64,000 nt of DNA from Ovis canadensis. Lineage: Eukaryota; Chordata; Mammalia; Artiodactyla; Bovidae. The position numbers and the translations under genes were made by a program. Within the stretch, counting starts at the first letter, position 1; the number at the start of each line of letters is the position of its first letter. The stretch is from NCBI RefSeq assembly GCF_042477335.2, contig NC_091256.1, positions 17,822,501 through 17,886,500 on the forward strand. Direction: 5' to 3'. Positions 12,104-22,995 of the stretch are shown piece by piece. The notes beneath the pieces were generated by a model. The model was not told the DNA's origin, searched no databases, and was given only the letters and a program-made list of their open reading frames with translations.

Positions 12104-12355
12104 TACAGCTCTCTTGTGGCTCAGCTGGTAAAGAATCCACCTGCAGCATGGGAGACCTGGGTTGGATCCCTGGGATGGATCCCTGGGTTGGGAAGATCTC
12201 CTGGAGAAAGGAAAGGCTACCCACTCCTGTGGATCCCTGGGTTGGGAAGATCTCCTGGAGAAAGGAAAGGCTACCCACTCCTGTATTCTGGCCTGAAGAA
12301 TTCCATGGACTTATGGGGTCACAAAGAGTCAGACACGACTGAGCAACTTTTAGTT
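12104..12355 (+). mobile_element. Bov-tA type SINE with an internal 54-bp duplication
   Basis: CTCTCTTGTGGCTCAGCTGG to AGACACGACTGAGCAACTTT. A 54-bp unit (12177-12230) is repeated without change at 12231-12284, lengthening the element. It splits the old repeat at 11865. Confidence 0.9.
12177..12284 (+). repeat. Perfect 54-bp tandem duplication
   Basis: Two identical units starting GGATCCCTGGGTTGGG and ending CCACTCCTGT. Perfect identity in an otherwise diverged SINE suggests a recent event. Confidence 0.95.
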
Positions 12356-12752
12356 TCACTTTTCACAATTCTCTTGTGTCAGACAGTCTGTGGTATTTAT
12401 TATAGAAGCCTTAGCACATAAGCATATGCATTCTGTCCTTAGTCCTGGTATGGGTAATATGTTCTTTTCATGGTTAATATATATTTCATACATAACTTCT
12501 TTATTAATATAATTAAGAATTATTAAGAGGTTGATTGCCTTATTAAATGAAATTTTATGTAAAATCTTTTTCATGCAATTTTCAATCTGAATATATAGCT
12601 TTACTTACTGGAATCACAGACAGTATTAACACAAAATTTATTCCTTTCTAAAGAAACCACAAATGTAGATCATAATTCTCTTATGGCCATCTGAAACATG
12701 CTTACTAATATTTTGTAAGACAATGTGTATGTTCATTCATAAATATCACTTT

Positions 12753-12920
12753 AGTGCTTAGTTGCTTTAGTCATGTCTGACTCTTTGCGACCCCTTAGGC
12801 TGTAGCCTGCCAGGCTCCTCTGTCCATGGGATTCTCCAGGCAAGAACACTGGAGCGGATTGCTATGCTGACTTCCAGCAGCTCTTCTGGACCCAGGGATC
12901 GAACCTGTGTCTCCAGTAAT
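12753..12920 (-). mobile_element. Bov-tA type SINE, 5' part missing
   Basis: GTGCTTAGTTGCTTTAGTCATG to GATCGAACCTGTGTCTCC; the tRNA head is truncated. Confidence 0.8.
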
Positions 12921-13746
12921 TATTTTGGAGTGATCCAGCTTAGAATCAAGATTGCTTAAACTTAGTGAAGTCTATATTTTTCCATGCTCAGTAACTGTTT
13001 TATAAAGTGAGAATTGTTATTTGTCATAGAAATAGAATATGCCCCATAAAATTAATTTGAACTTTAACTTTTAGAAGCCATTATTTGTTGTTTTTTTTTT
13101 AAAATTTTTGATTTGATGACTATTTACTCCAAATATTGACTCCTTAAGTTATTTGTACTTCATTGGATCAATTTTATGAAATTCTGGCTCTGCTTGAGTA
13201 TAATTTGTTACAAGATTTTCAAATTCATTGAATTGCCACCACAATCTAGTCATACATACACAAACGCATGCACACACACACGCACACAGACATTTTAGCT
13301 ATTCCATTTTAGTTCCTATTTTTTTACTCTGTATTTATATTTATCAGAAACCATTTCATCTTTTTTTAAAGCCACCAGCTCCTGAACTGTTTAATGCATT
13401 GTACAGATTCAATTTGCTTTGCTTTTAGTGTATTAATTTCCATCTATAAATTAACTACATTTATTTTAATCATTTGAAGTCAATCATTAGTTACCTTTAA
13501 ACAATTATTCTGTTTAATATTTATCAAACTTGGTCTCTTCATCTCTGAGCATAGTTTTAGGTTTCAATTTTGATTTATTATTTATTTTATAAATTATTTT
13601 CTAGTTTTTTTATTACCTCATTATTGCGGCTTATTTTTATACTTTTATTATTGTTAGATTTTTATGTGCACATGTTTGTATATTTGATATGTATAAATGT
13701 AACTGAAAATTAATATTAATTGAACAATGTATTTTATCTATCTATC
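12921..13746. other. AT-rich DNA with a CA microsatellite
   Basis: No gene seen. Confidence 0.6.
13256..13292. repeat. (CA)n microsatellite, imperfect
   Basis: ACACAAACGCATGCACACACACACGC tract. Confidence 0.85.
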
Positions 13747-13947
13747 TACTTGCTCAGTCATGTCTGACTCTTTGGGACCCCATGGCCTATACCCTATTAG
13801 GTTCCTCCATCCGTGGGATTCTCCAGGCAAGAATACTGGAGTGGGTTGCCATTTCCTTCTTCAGGGGATCTTCCAGACCCAGGGATCAAACCTGGGTCTC
13901 CTGCACCACAGGCAGACACTTTACCCTCTGAGCCACCAGGGAAGCCC
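13747..13947 (-). mobile_element. Bov-tA type SINE
   Basis: TACTTGCTCAGTCATGTCTG to AGCCACCAGGGAAGCCC, full-length. ATGTATTTTAT lies on both sides (13727 and 13948 regions), a probable target duplication. Confidence 0.9.
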
Positions 13948-14566
13948 ATGTATTTTATAGGAGCATTCAAGGTTTTTCACTAACCTAAACTATAAAATTA
14001 TACAAACATATTCATAGATACTGACAGCACCCACACATATTTTGTCTCTAATATTTTTTGCTATTTTGGTAGCTAAATATTGGAAACAGTTGCCAGGGAT
14101 CCATTTCTTTTCTGGAGACCATGTTTCAAGACATCACAGTAACAGAGGCTGAAGCAATCTTAGGGTGGTTAGGCTATCTGGTAGCTGGAACTCTCAGCTT
14201 GTAGGCATTATTTCATGAAGTTAATGTGAGTTAAAGGAAAGACTCTTTTTCTACATTATTGCTATGTCTCTTGGCACCAACTACAGGCAAAAAAAGTTAG
14301 ATAGAATGCCTGTATTTTCCACATCTTGGATTCCTTCAAGTACATTTACACTTTCACAAAACTTCTAGAATACAATAAACATCAATGAAATATATTAAAA
14401 AAAAAACTGTTTTAAATGTGCCTTTAGATACAACCTAGTACACAAACAGGTATTTCTACCTTAATAGTCAACTCACCCCCAAATCAGCTCATAATCCATA
14501 TGACAAGTAGTAAGAACTTAGTCTTTAGCAGCTGAGTCACCAGGGAAGACCAAGAATACTGGAGTG
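13948..14566. other. Unique DNA, nothing recognised
   Basis: No frame or repeat family. Confidence 0.6.
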
Positions 14567-14772
14567 GGTAGTTTCCCTTGTGGCTTAGATGGTAAAGATT
14601 CCACCTGCAATGCGGGAGACCTGGGTTTGATCCCTAGGATGGGAAGATTCCCTGGACAAGGGAACAGCTACCCACTCCAGGATTCTGGCCTGGAGAATTC
14701 CATGGACAGAGGAGCCTGGCAGACTACAGTCCATGGGGCTGCTAAGAGTCAGACACAACTGAACAACTTTCC
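14567..14772 (+). mobile_element. Bov-tA type SINE
   Basis: TAGTTTCCCTTGTGGCTTAG to AGACACAACTGAACAACTTT, complete. Confidence 0.88.
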
Positions 14773-14875
14773 CATCGAGTTGAGTCTAATATTAGTTGAT
14801 CAATCTGAACTATGCAAAATGAGTCATCTTGTCAAATCAGAAGAGTCCAGACTTGAAAGCTCAGTTTTGCATCAG

Positions 14876-15460
14876 TTCAGTTCAGTTCAGTCGCTCATTC
14901 GTGTCCGACTCTGCGACCCCATGAATCGCAGCACGCCAGGCCTTCCTGTCCAACACCAACTCCCGGAGTTCACTCAGACTCACAGCCGAGTCAGTGATGC
15001 CATCCGGCCATCTCATTCTCTGTCGTCCCCTTCTCCTCCTGCCCCCAATCCCTCCCAGCATCAGAGTCTTTTCCAATGAGTCAAATCCTTGCATGAGGTG
15101 GCCAAAGTACTGGAGTTTCAGCTTTAGCATTTCCTCCAAAGAAATCCCAGGGCCAATCTCCTTCAGAATGGACTGGTTGGATCTCCTTGTAGTCCAAGGG
15201 ACTCTCAAGAGTCTTCTCCAACACCACAGTTCAAAAGCATCAATTCTTCAGCACTCAGCTTTCTTCACAGTCCAACTCTCACATCCATACATGACCACTG
15301 GAAAAACCATAGCCTTGACTAGATGGACCTTTGTTGGCAAAGTAATCTCTCTGCTAGGTTGGTCATAACTTTTCTTCCAAGGGGTAAGCATCTTTGAATT
15401 TCATGACTGCAATCACCATCTGCAGTGATTTTGGAGCCCAGAAAAATAAAATCTGAGTGA
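14876..15460 (-). mobile_element. BovB 3' end, truncated
   Basis: Starts with CAGTT pentamers; the minus-strand frame includes [20 protein letters not shown]. 5'-truncated near 15460. Close relative of the 10798-11577 copy. Confidence 0.9.
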
Positions 15461-15627
15461 CCAAAGGAGAGACCATATAGTAACTCAGTACCATCTAAGA
15501 TATTTACTACTGTGCCAAAGTTACATATTTTCATGTTATTTGAGGTATTTATTACCATATCACAGTTATGTATTTTCATGTTAAAGAATGATAAGGGTCA
15601 AAGAAGTCCTAGGAATGCTCTATGCTG

Positions 15628-15754
15628 GGTGAAAGTGAAAGTGAAGTCGCTCAGTTGTGTCCAACTCTTTGTGACCCCATGGACTATAGCCTACCAGGCT
15701 CTCCAGTCCATGGGATTTTCCAGGCCAGAATACTGGAGTGGGTTGCCATTTCTA
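15628..15754 (-). mobile_element. Short Bov-tA3-type SINE
   Basis: GGGTGAAAGTGAAAGTGAAG tail, then body to TGGGTTGCCATTTC. TCTATGCTGGGT occurs on both sides (15618 and 15752 regions), a target duplication. Confidence 0.9.
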
Positions 15755-16305
15755 TGCTGGGTAGTAAACTAAAATTAAGACCAACTTGGAAGGGGTCCAA
15801 GTCTTTAAACCACCACTTTTTTAAGGCTTATCAACACCAAGAGAAAGACCGGATTGGGTCAATTTTCTGTTCTGCAAGTAGAGGACATTCCAATATGTCT
15901 CACAGCAAATTTTGAGAAGAGTTGCACAGAGCTCAAGTTGTAAAACAAGATCTGTCATCTGTGTCATTTAATAATCATGGATTTACTGCAATGAGGAATG
16001 ATTGCCTATTTAAGCTGCTAGATAGGTTTTCTTACTCTTTGAATATTAATCACAAAATTTCAACCTTTGCCCTTTTTATTACCCAAGCTACATCCAAGAT
16101 AACATTAGCTAATTTTTCTTTACTATGATAGAGCATGTTATAATAAGTAGTTAGGGAAAGCTTAAATGAATACTTGAAATTAGTATCCATGAGTTAGAGA
16201 GGGGATAAGAATTCTTCAACAGTCTATCATGTATCATCTTACACAATGTCAATTGGTGAGGAATAGACATAAAAGCAAGATTTTCAAGTGTTAAAATAGA
16301 AAAGG
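15755..16305. other. Unique DNA, nothing recognised
   Basis: Short frames only (for example 15922-16128). Confidence 0.6.
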
Positions 16306-16490
16306 GCTTCCTTGTGGCTCAGCTGGTAAAGAATCTGCCTGTAAGGCAGGAGACCTGGATTCCATTCCTGGGTTGGGACAATCTCTTGGAGAAGGGAAAG
16401 ATTACTTACTCCAGTATTCTGGCCTGAAGAATTCCATGGAGTGCATAATCCATGGGGATGCAAAGAGTTGGATACAACTGAGCAGCTTTC
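16306..16490 (+). mobile_element. Bov-tA type SINE
   Basis: GGGCTTCCTTGTGGCTCAGC to GGATACAACTGAGCAGC. Sits next to the BovB at 16500. Confidence 0.85.
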
Positions 16491-16499
16491 CCTTCAAGG

Positions 16500-17908
16500 T
16501 TAAACTGCTGCACTCAATATGCCAAGCAAATCTGGAAAATTCAGCAGTGGACACAGGACTGGAAAAGGGCAGTTTTCATTTCAATCCCAAAGAAAGGAAA
16601 TGCCAAAGAATGTTCAGACTACCACAAAATTGCACTCATCTCATACACTAGCAAAGTAATGCTCAAAATTCTCCAAGCCAGGCTTCAACAGTATGTGAAC
16701 CGTGAACTTCCAGATGTTCAAACTGATTTAGAAAAGGCAGAGGAACCAGAGATCAAATTGCCAACATCCGTTCAATCATTAAAAACAAGAGAGTTCCAGA
16801 AAAATATCTACTTCTGCTTTATAGACTATGTCAAAGCCTTTGATTCCAGTGGACCATAACAAACTCTGCAAAATTCTTAAGGAGATGGGAATATCAGAAC
16901 ACTAGACCTGCCTCTAGAGAAACCTATATGCAGGTCAGGAAGCAACAGTTAGAACTGGACATGGAACAACAGATTGGTTCCAAATCAGGAAACAAGTACG
17001 TCAAAGGCTACATATTGTCACCTTGCTTATTTAACTTATATGCAAAGTCCATCATGAGAAACACTGGGCTGGCTGAAGCACAAGATGGAATCAAGATTGC
17101 CAGGAGAAATATCAATAACCTCAGATGTGCAGACGACACCACCCTTATGGCAGAAAGCAAAGAATAACTAAAAAGCCTCTTGATGAAAGTCAAAGAGGAG
17201 AGTGAAAAAAAAAATGGCTTAAAACTCAACATTCAGAAAACAAAGATCATGGCATCTGGTCCAATCACTTCATGCCAAATAGATGGGAAAACAATGGAAA
17301 CAGCGACAGACTTTATTTGGGGGGGGGGACCTCCGAAATCACTGCAGATGGTGACTGTAGCCATGAATTTAAGACACTTACCCTTGGAAGAAAAGTTATG
17401 ACCAAACTAGACAGCATATTAAAAAGCAGAGACATTACTTTGCCAACAAATGTCTGTCTAGTCAAAGCTATGTTTTTTCCAGTAGTTATATATGGATGTG
17501 AGAGTCAGACCATAAAAAATGCTGAGCACCGAGGAGTGATGCTTTTGAACTGTGGTGTTGGAGAAGACTCTTGAGGGTCCCTTGGACTGAATGGAGATCG
17601 AACCAGTCCATTCTAAAGGAAATCAGCCCTGAATATTCATTGGAAGGACTGATACTGAAGCTGAAACTCCAATACTTCGGCTGCCTGATAGGAAGAACTG
17701 ACTCACTGAAAAGACCCTGATGCTGAGCAAGACTGAAGGCAGGAGGGCAAGGGGATGACAGAGAATGAGTTGGTTGGATGGTATCACCGACTCAATGCAC
17801 ATGAGTTTGAGTAAACTCCAGGAGTGGTGATGGACAGGGAGGCCTGGTGTGCTGCAGTCCATGGGATCACAAAGAATTGGACACAATGGAGCGACTGAAC
17901 TGAACTGA
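16500..17908 (+). mobile_element. BovB fragment, reverse transcriptase to 3' end
   Basis: Starts within the reverse transcriptase (QARLQQYVNRELPDVQ near 16675), continues through the thumb and ends ACTGAACTGAACTGAA. The catalytic box reads CADDTTLM. A run of ten G at 17319-17328 replaces the usual T-rich site and shifts the frame. Many other indels. Confidence 0.9.
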
Positions 17909-17984
17909 ATTCAATTGTCAGTCTAAATAATTCAGTTATTTAGAAAATACCCACTTTAGATATTAGGGTGAATTATTGGGTAAT

Positions 17985-18440
17985 ATCTTAAGTTATATAC
18001 TCTAAGTATGGAGTTTTCCCAAAAATTAAAAACAGAAATACCATATGATGGAGCAATTCCATTTATGGGTATTTTTTTCAAAAAGTGTGTATCAAGAGAT
18101 GAATGAATAAGCTGTGGTACGCATGGATTATTACTCAGCCAAAAAGAACAATGAAATTTTGTCATTTGTGAGAAAATGGATGGATCTAGAGGGTTTTACG
18201 CTAAGGAAAATAAGTCAGACAGAGTGACAGATACAGTATGATGTCACTTGAATGTGGAAACTGAAAATCAAAACCAATGAACCAAAATAACCGAACAGTA
18301 ATGTAGCCATCGAAACAGAGAACAAAGAAGTGATTTCCAGAGAGGAGAGGGATGTGGTGATGAGAGAGCTGGGTGAGCGAGATTAAGACTTACAAACTTA
18401 CCTTATAAAATAAATGAGTTTGGGAGACAAAATGTACACC
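17985..18440 (+). mobile_element. L1 ORF2 C-terminal and 3' region
   Basis: CATATGATGGAGCAATTCC, ATTACTCAGCCAAAAAGAAC and AAATGGATGGATCTAGAGG follow the L1 ORF2 C-terminal order. Directly follows the BovB at 16500-17908. Confidence 0.75.
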
Positions 18441-19039
18441 ATGAGAATACAGGCAATGAGAATAGTCCTTTGGGCACCTGGAATAAAAGAGCAGGAGAAA
18501 TATAAGGGAATGACAACTAGAATTTAAAGAGCTTTTTTGGAGAGAAATCCTCTGTGTTAGAAGAAAAGAGAGAAACACACTTAAGCTACAAACGGAGATC
18601 AATGATGGATCATGAATTTTTTACCCTGAAAGCAGACTGAGTTCTGAAAAAATCCTGACATGCAAGTCTTGAAAGATCTTGGCTAATATTGATCTCCTAT
18701 GACTACTGGAGTGAGCAGATGTGAGAAAACAAAATTCTTAAAGACAATGACAGAAGGATAGATGTTAGAACTCAATTTGCAGTTCCTTAAACAACAAAGA
18801 CCGAGTTGCGTGAAGGGGGAAATGATCCTGGTGGTGGACACTAAGGTGACTGGATTATGACAGTTTATTAAGTTCTACCTCTGTTGAGGGGGTTACTCTA
18901 TACATATGTGTTTTTACAAAAAGTTATTTTGAAAGTAACAAATAGATTTAAAAAGTTAATGAGAAAACTTACTTATAAATATGGAACATATATACAGAAC
19001 ATAAAGATAAAACTGTAGATAAAACTAATACTAAATAGA
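18441..19039. other. Unassigned, probably old L1-derived
   Basis: A-rich with the style of old L1 3' DNA on the plus strand; no frame. Confidence 0.4.
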
Positions 19040-20810
19040 CACAGCAAAACAACTGAAGCTGTACGAAATGAGGACTTTCGGGAGGGAGGCAGTGAGGCCT
19101 CCCCTGATCTGGTCAGATGAGGCTCCTGGTGCTGTGTGGGCTCCATCCCCTCTGGGGTCCGGGAGGGGGCCCAGGTCCAGGTCTTCAGGGATTCAGATCA
19201 GAGCCTGCAACAGCAACACAGGTGATGGAGTTCCTGGCAGGTGCAGAGTCAGGCAGAGGAGGGCTCCCTGGGGAGGGTGTGTAGGACCCAGAAGACTTCC
19301 CAGGATCTCGACTTGGCTTTGGGGCTCAGATCTTTGGGGGCACTGGGTCTGTTTGCTGCTCTTTGTTGAGGGTGTTGTCTGTGAGTGGGAAGCGTTTAGA
19401 AATGCCCCACAGGAGCAAGTACACCTGAGCATCTGGCCAGCAATGTTCAACTGATGGGTCCCCTGGACAGTGAGACTCAGGCGGAGGAACAGGGGACTCG
19501 GATTCAGGACTAAAAGCTTGGGCCCCCTTCCCTCTAGACCCTGGGAGGAGCAGGAATCAGATGACACAGGGGGAAGGAGAACCTGCTCACCCATCCTACA
19601 CTCAGTACAACTGCTCCTGAGACCTGAGCATTGGAAATGGACAGACACACAGGGTCTCTATTTCCCTGAATAATCATTTCTAAGCCCCAGCCAAACACTC
19701 CTGAGGTTTATGAGTTTAAACGGTTTTACATTGTTATAATATAAAGGTACATTTTTCTTGTTTAGCATATTACAACATTAAAATTTGAGAGAAGACACTG
19801 CTTTTTAAACAGTAATAAAACAAGATATGTTATTAAGGACAGAATTGGAAAAAAATAAATAAAAGGAAGATGAGTAAGTTAAGTCCTGCCACTCATCCCA
19901 AGTGTGCTGCTCAGTCACTTCAGTCCCATTCGAGTCTGTGCAACCTTATGGCTGAGAGCCCACCAGGCTCCTCGGTCACTGGGATTCTCCAGGCAAGAAT
20001 ACTGGACTGGGTTGCCGTTACCTTCTCCAGTCTATCTTCCCTACCCAGAAGCTGAACCCGAGTCTCCTGTGCCTCCTGCATTGGCAGGTGGGTTCTTTAC
20101 CACTAGCACCACCATCCCAAGTGCACACGGCACAGAATTGCTTCCTGGTGATTCTTAAGTTGGAGTTGGACACATACACAGAAGAATCTACACAACCTCT
20201 AACTTCAGGTTGAGAAAAGGTACCTGAGCTGACCCAGGACCCCAGGGTTCCAGATCCTGAGGGACCCCAGACTCAGACACCCCCCCCCAGGCTCGCTGGG
20301 ACCCTCAGGACCAGGGAGCACCCACAGGGAGGTAGAGCTGCCAGGTGACTCCCTGACTCCATGAGCTCTGGGCACCCGAGTCTCTTTCACTCTGTTCCCA
20401 GGAGCCCAGGACTGGGGAGGGTGAAGCCTCCGCAACCTCTCTCTGTAGCTGGAGTGAACTAGGGGTGCCCCTGTTGCCTTTGAGGGGTTGGAGGGCAGAG
20501 CTGGGTCCTGCAGAGCGAGATGAGGAAGCCCCCAGTGGGGATCTTCAAAGAGAACACGCTGGAACAGCAGCTCCTGGACGCCTGCACACAGTGGACCCAC
20601 AGTGCCCCCTGCCTCCCTGCAAATGTAAGAGCTGCCGGGGGAGCCAGCCCAGCAACCTCGGGGCTTCTGTGGACGGGACCTGTGCCCTGGGGAGACGTGC
20701 TCATGGCATCCTCCACTTGTCTGCATGGATTGTTACCACCCTCTTGTCTCCACTTTTGTGGTCACACTCAGCAGCAGACCCCAGGGTTTTTGCTCATGTT
20801 TCTGAAGCAC
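19040..20810. other. G+C-rich DNA left of the provirus, origin not recognised
   Basis: Contains one minus-strand SINE (19905-20113). Long frames exist on both strands (for example 19193-19648 minus and 20465-20914 plus, the latter running into the LTR) but none shows a known domain or consistent splice sites. Together with 29010-31700 it is the pre-insertion locus. Confidence 0.5.
19905..20113 (-). mobile_element. Bov-tA type SINE
   Basis: CTGCTCAGTCACTTCAGTC to TTCTTTACCACTAGCACCACC, diverged. CCATCCCAAGTG/ CTCATCCCAAGTG on both sides suggests a target duplication. Confidence 0.85.
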
Positions 20811-20814
20811 CAAG

Positions 20815-21114
20815 TTTTATGCTCCGAGCCCGTATCTCCGAACCGACCGAGAGAGCAAGGCCACCACAGTATTGCAAACGCAAGAAGGGAGTTTGTTTAT
20901 TCCTAGCACGCTAGGGCCCAAGTCTCATCCCACACAAGGGAATCTGACAAGAGCCCCGAACAAAGGAGTATGGCAGCTTATATACAGGCAGTTCTTTGTC
21001 TCAGTTACAGGAGTAGCTGGCGTTACATGATTGGTCAGGCAGGATGAGCGCATATCCTGTCTCTTTCTGGTAAACATGACTCAGGTCCTAGAGACCGTCG
21101 TTTGGTCCCTAACA
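20815..21114 (-). repeat. 3' LTR of the provirus
   Basis: Same length and orientation as the 5' LTR, with about 13 substitutions. One substitution removes the terminal CA on the minus strand (plus-strand TG read as TT at 20815-20816). The TATA box (20977-20984), ATTGG box (21030-21034) and AATAAA signal (20896-20901) are kept. Some mismatches are C/T or G/A changes, as expected from decay. It lies directly past the polypurine tract. Confidence 0.95.
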
Positions 21115-21123
21115 TTCCCCCCT
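21115..21123 (-). other. Polypurine tract
   Basis: Minus-strand AGGGGGGAA abuts the 3' LTR. This is the expected plus-strand primer for reverse transcription and confirms the LTR edge. Confidence 0.9.
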
Positions 21124-21153
21124 GTCCTTAGATCATATAGAGGAATCTTCCTC

Positions 21154-22995
21154 TCAGTCCTGAGACACAGTTTGATATTGTTGTCGAAGCACAAACAGCT
21201 GTACGGTATTTATGCGTTCCTTTACAAAGGCTACAAGTCTATTGATAATGCATGGGCCAAAGGTAAGCATTAGTAAAAGTACTAGCAGGGGTCCTAGCAA
21301 GGTGGAGATTAAGGTAGTCAGCCAAGGGGATTGTTGAAACCAAGATTCAAACCATCCCTGTTGAGCCTCACGTTCTCGTTTACATTGGGCTAGTCCTTCT
21401 CTCACTTTGGCCATAGATTTTCTAACTATTCCTGTATGATCCGCATAGAAACAGCACTCTTTTCCTAGGGCAGCACAGAGTCTCCCTTGTTGCAGAAAGA
21501 GCAGATCTAATCCCCTCCTGTTTTGCAGAACTACTTCAGATAGAGAAGTTAGAGACGATTCTAAATGACTAATAGATTGCTCTATACGGGTAATGTCTTT
21601 ATCTATGGCCGCTCTCAGGGAGTTAAATCCTTGGCCTTCCGGTTCCAGCCCCAGCTATTCCAAGACCGAACATAGTTGCTATGGTTATGGTGGTAAGAGG
21701 TTCCCTCTTAACTTTATAAGTTCTTTTTGGAGGATTTAGAGTTAATTTCTGGGCCCAATAATCATATATTGCATTCTCTGGTTGGTACAGAATCTTTGGC
21801 ATGACAGCCACCATACCACAGAATTTTTCTTTGGGGTCAAAGATTGAGCTATGCAGGCATGGAGTTGGCCCCGTGTGTGAACAGACCCACCATCCCCCCA
21901 TTTGAGGTATTAACCATTTAGCTACAGGCAAATCATCAGGCTCGACGACATGCACACAAAGTGGAGACTTTGCTGGTAACACCGTGCCCATGCACAAGCC
22001 CTTTCCCCATACCTCTTTCATCGTCAGACCCACCTTTCGGTCCCCCCAATGACACTGAGGAGGACGGTGCTGTTGGCCAAGTCATAAGAGGCGTTGAGGC
22101 CTACTGCTTCGTAATAAGGGGGAATTAAGTTGTAACATAACCAACAAGATTTAGTTGCCTCAGGATGGGTCTGATTCAGGGTGGCATAAGCTGCCCTAAT
22201 CAGCTTCCATAGGGGATCTATTTCAGCGAGCGCTTCTGCTTCAGGACTCACTGCCAAAGATGTTGGCATGGAAGTCGTTAGGCAGGGGGTTACAGCCAGC
22301 TCTTCTACTTTGTTGGGCCCAATACTGTGTACAAGAATTGGCTCTAAGACCTGGCTCACTACTATAATCCCTTTCCCATCAATCCCAAACCCTCCTGATT
22401 CCCTCGTCTGTAGTCCCCAAGATAGGCCAGAGATCCAGGTCCCCTCTTTTTTGCTTTTTTCTGGATTGAACCTTATTCTAACTTGTGCATAATTGCAACT
22501 TTCACAGCTAAAAGTTGGATCTCCGAGGACCCTAGGGAGGGGCTTGGCGAATGAAAAATTAAGTAAATCTCGATTTCCTACTTCCCAGCGCCGAGGTCCA
22601 TCATTAGAAGTAACACAATCCCAAGTTTTATAATAAGAGTCTTGTGCCCCCCCACAGGTCTTCCAGTCATGTCTGGGTACGCCTGGGCATGCCCAGAACC
22701 CTTGTTCTCGGAGATAACCCCTAGCCCAAGGCACATTTACCATTGGCTTAAGGTCAAAGTACAAGTCTGGCCACCATGTGTTTGGTGGATGTATTGCAGT
22801 AGTGGAGTTTAGCACCTCTCGTGTTAGTCCATTTTGCAGCTTCCAGGTGATTTTGATGGGTTGATGCGGGTTCACGCTGGCAACTCCGGAGCAGAGTTCC
22901 ATCCACAAGATGGCCCAGCCGACTTGTCCTGGTCCTGTTGGCGCCTTCAAAGCTTTAGCCTCAAGGGGTTGGACGGGTGCAGAGATGCTTCCCAC
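21154..22995 (-). pseudogene. env: env of the provirus, broken by two frameshifts
   Basis: Encodes the surface and transmembrane envelope subunits. The surface part (22995-22024) has the CWLC motif and several N-linked glycosylation sites. A 1-nt shift in a G run near 22036-22055 moves to a second segment (22033-21623) with a basic cleavage site (KVKR) and a hydrophobic glycine-rich fusion-peptide-like stretch. A second shift near 21630-21655 leads to the transmembrane subunit. This has the heptad region with LQNRRG-type segment (21496-21528), the C-x6-CC motif (21451-21477), one membrane anchor and a short tail ending at 21154. The frame opens after a TAA near 23004 with GTG at 22995, so the start ATG is lost or the start is unclear. 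C-x6-CC with CxxC is typical of gammaretroviral-type envelopes. Confidence 0.88.

Noticed and set aside
12104..12170. tRNA gene at SINE heads
   Set aside because: The heads are tRNA-Glu-derived but diverged and lie inside SINEs throughout; no intact cloverleaf supported.
19068..19648. Overlapping frames on both strands as a gene
   Set aside because: Open frames on both strands are expected in G+C-rich DNA; no domain or clear exon edges seen.
20465..20914. 149-codon frame entering the 3' LTR
   Set aside because: It runs from G+C-rich flank into the LTR in the antisense direction; a chance fusion across the insertion edge.
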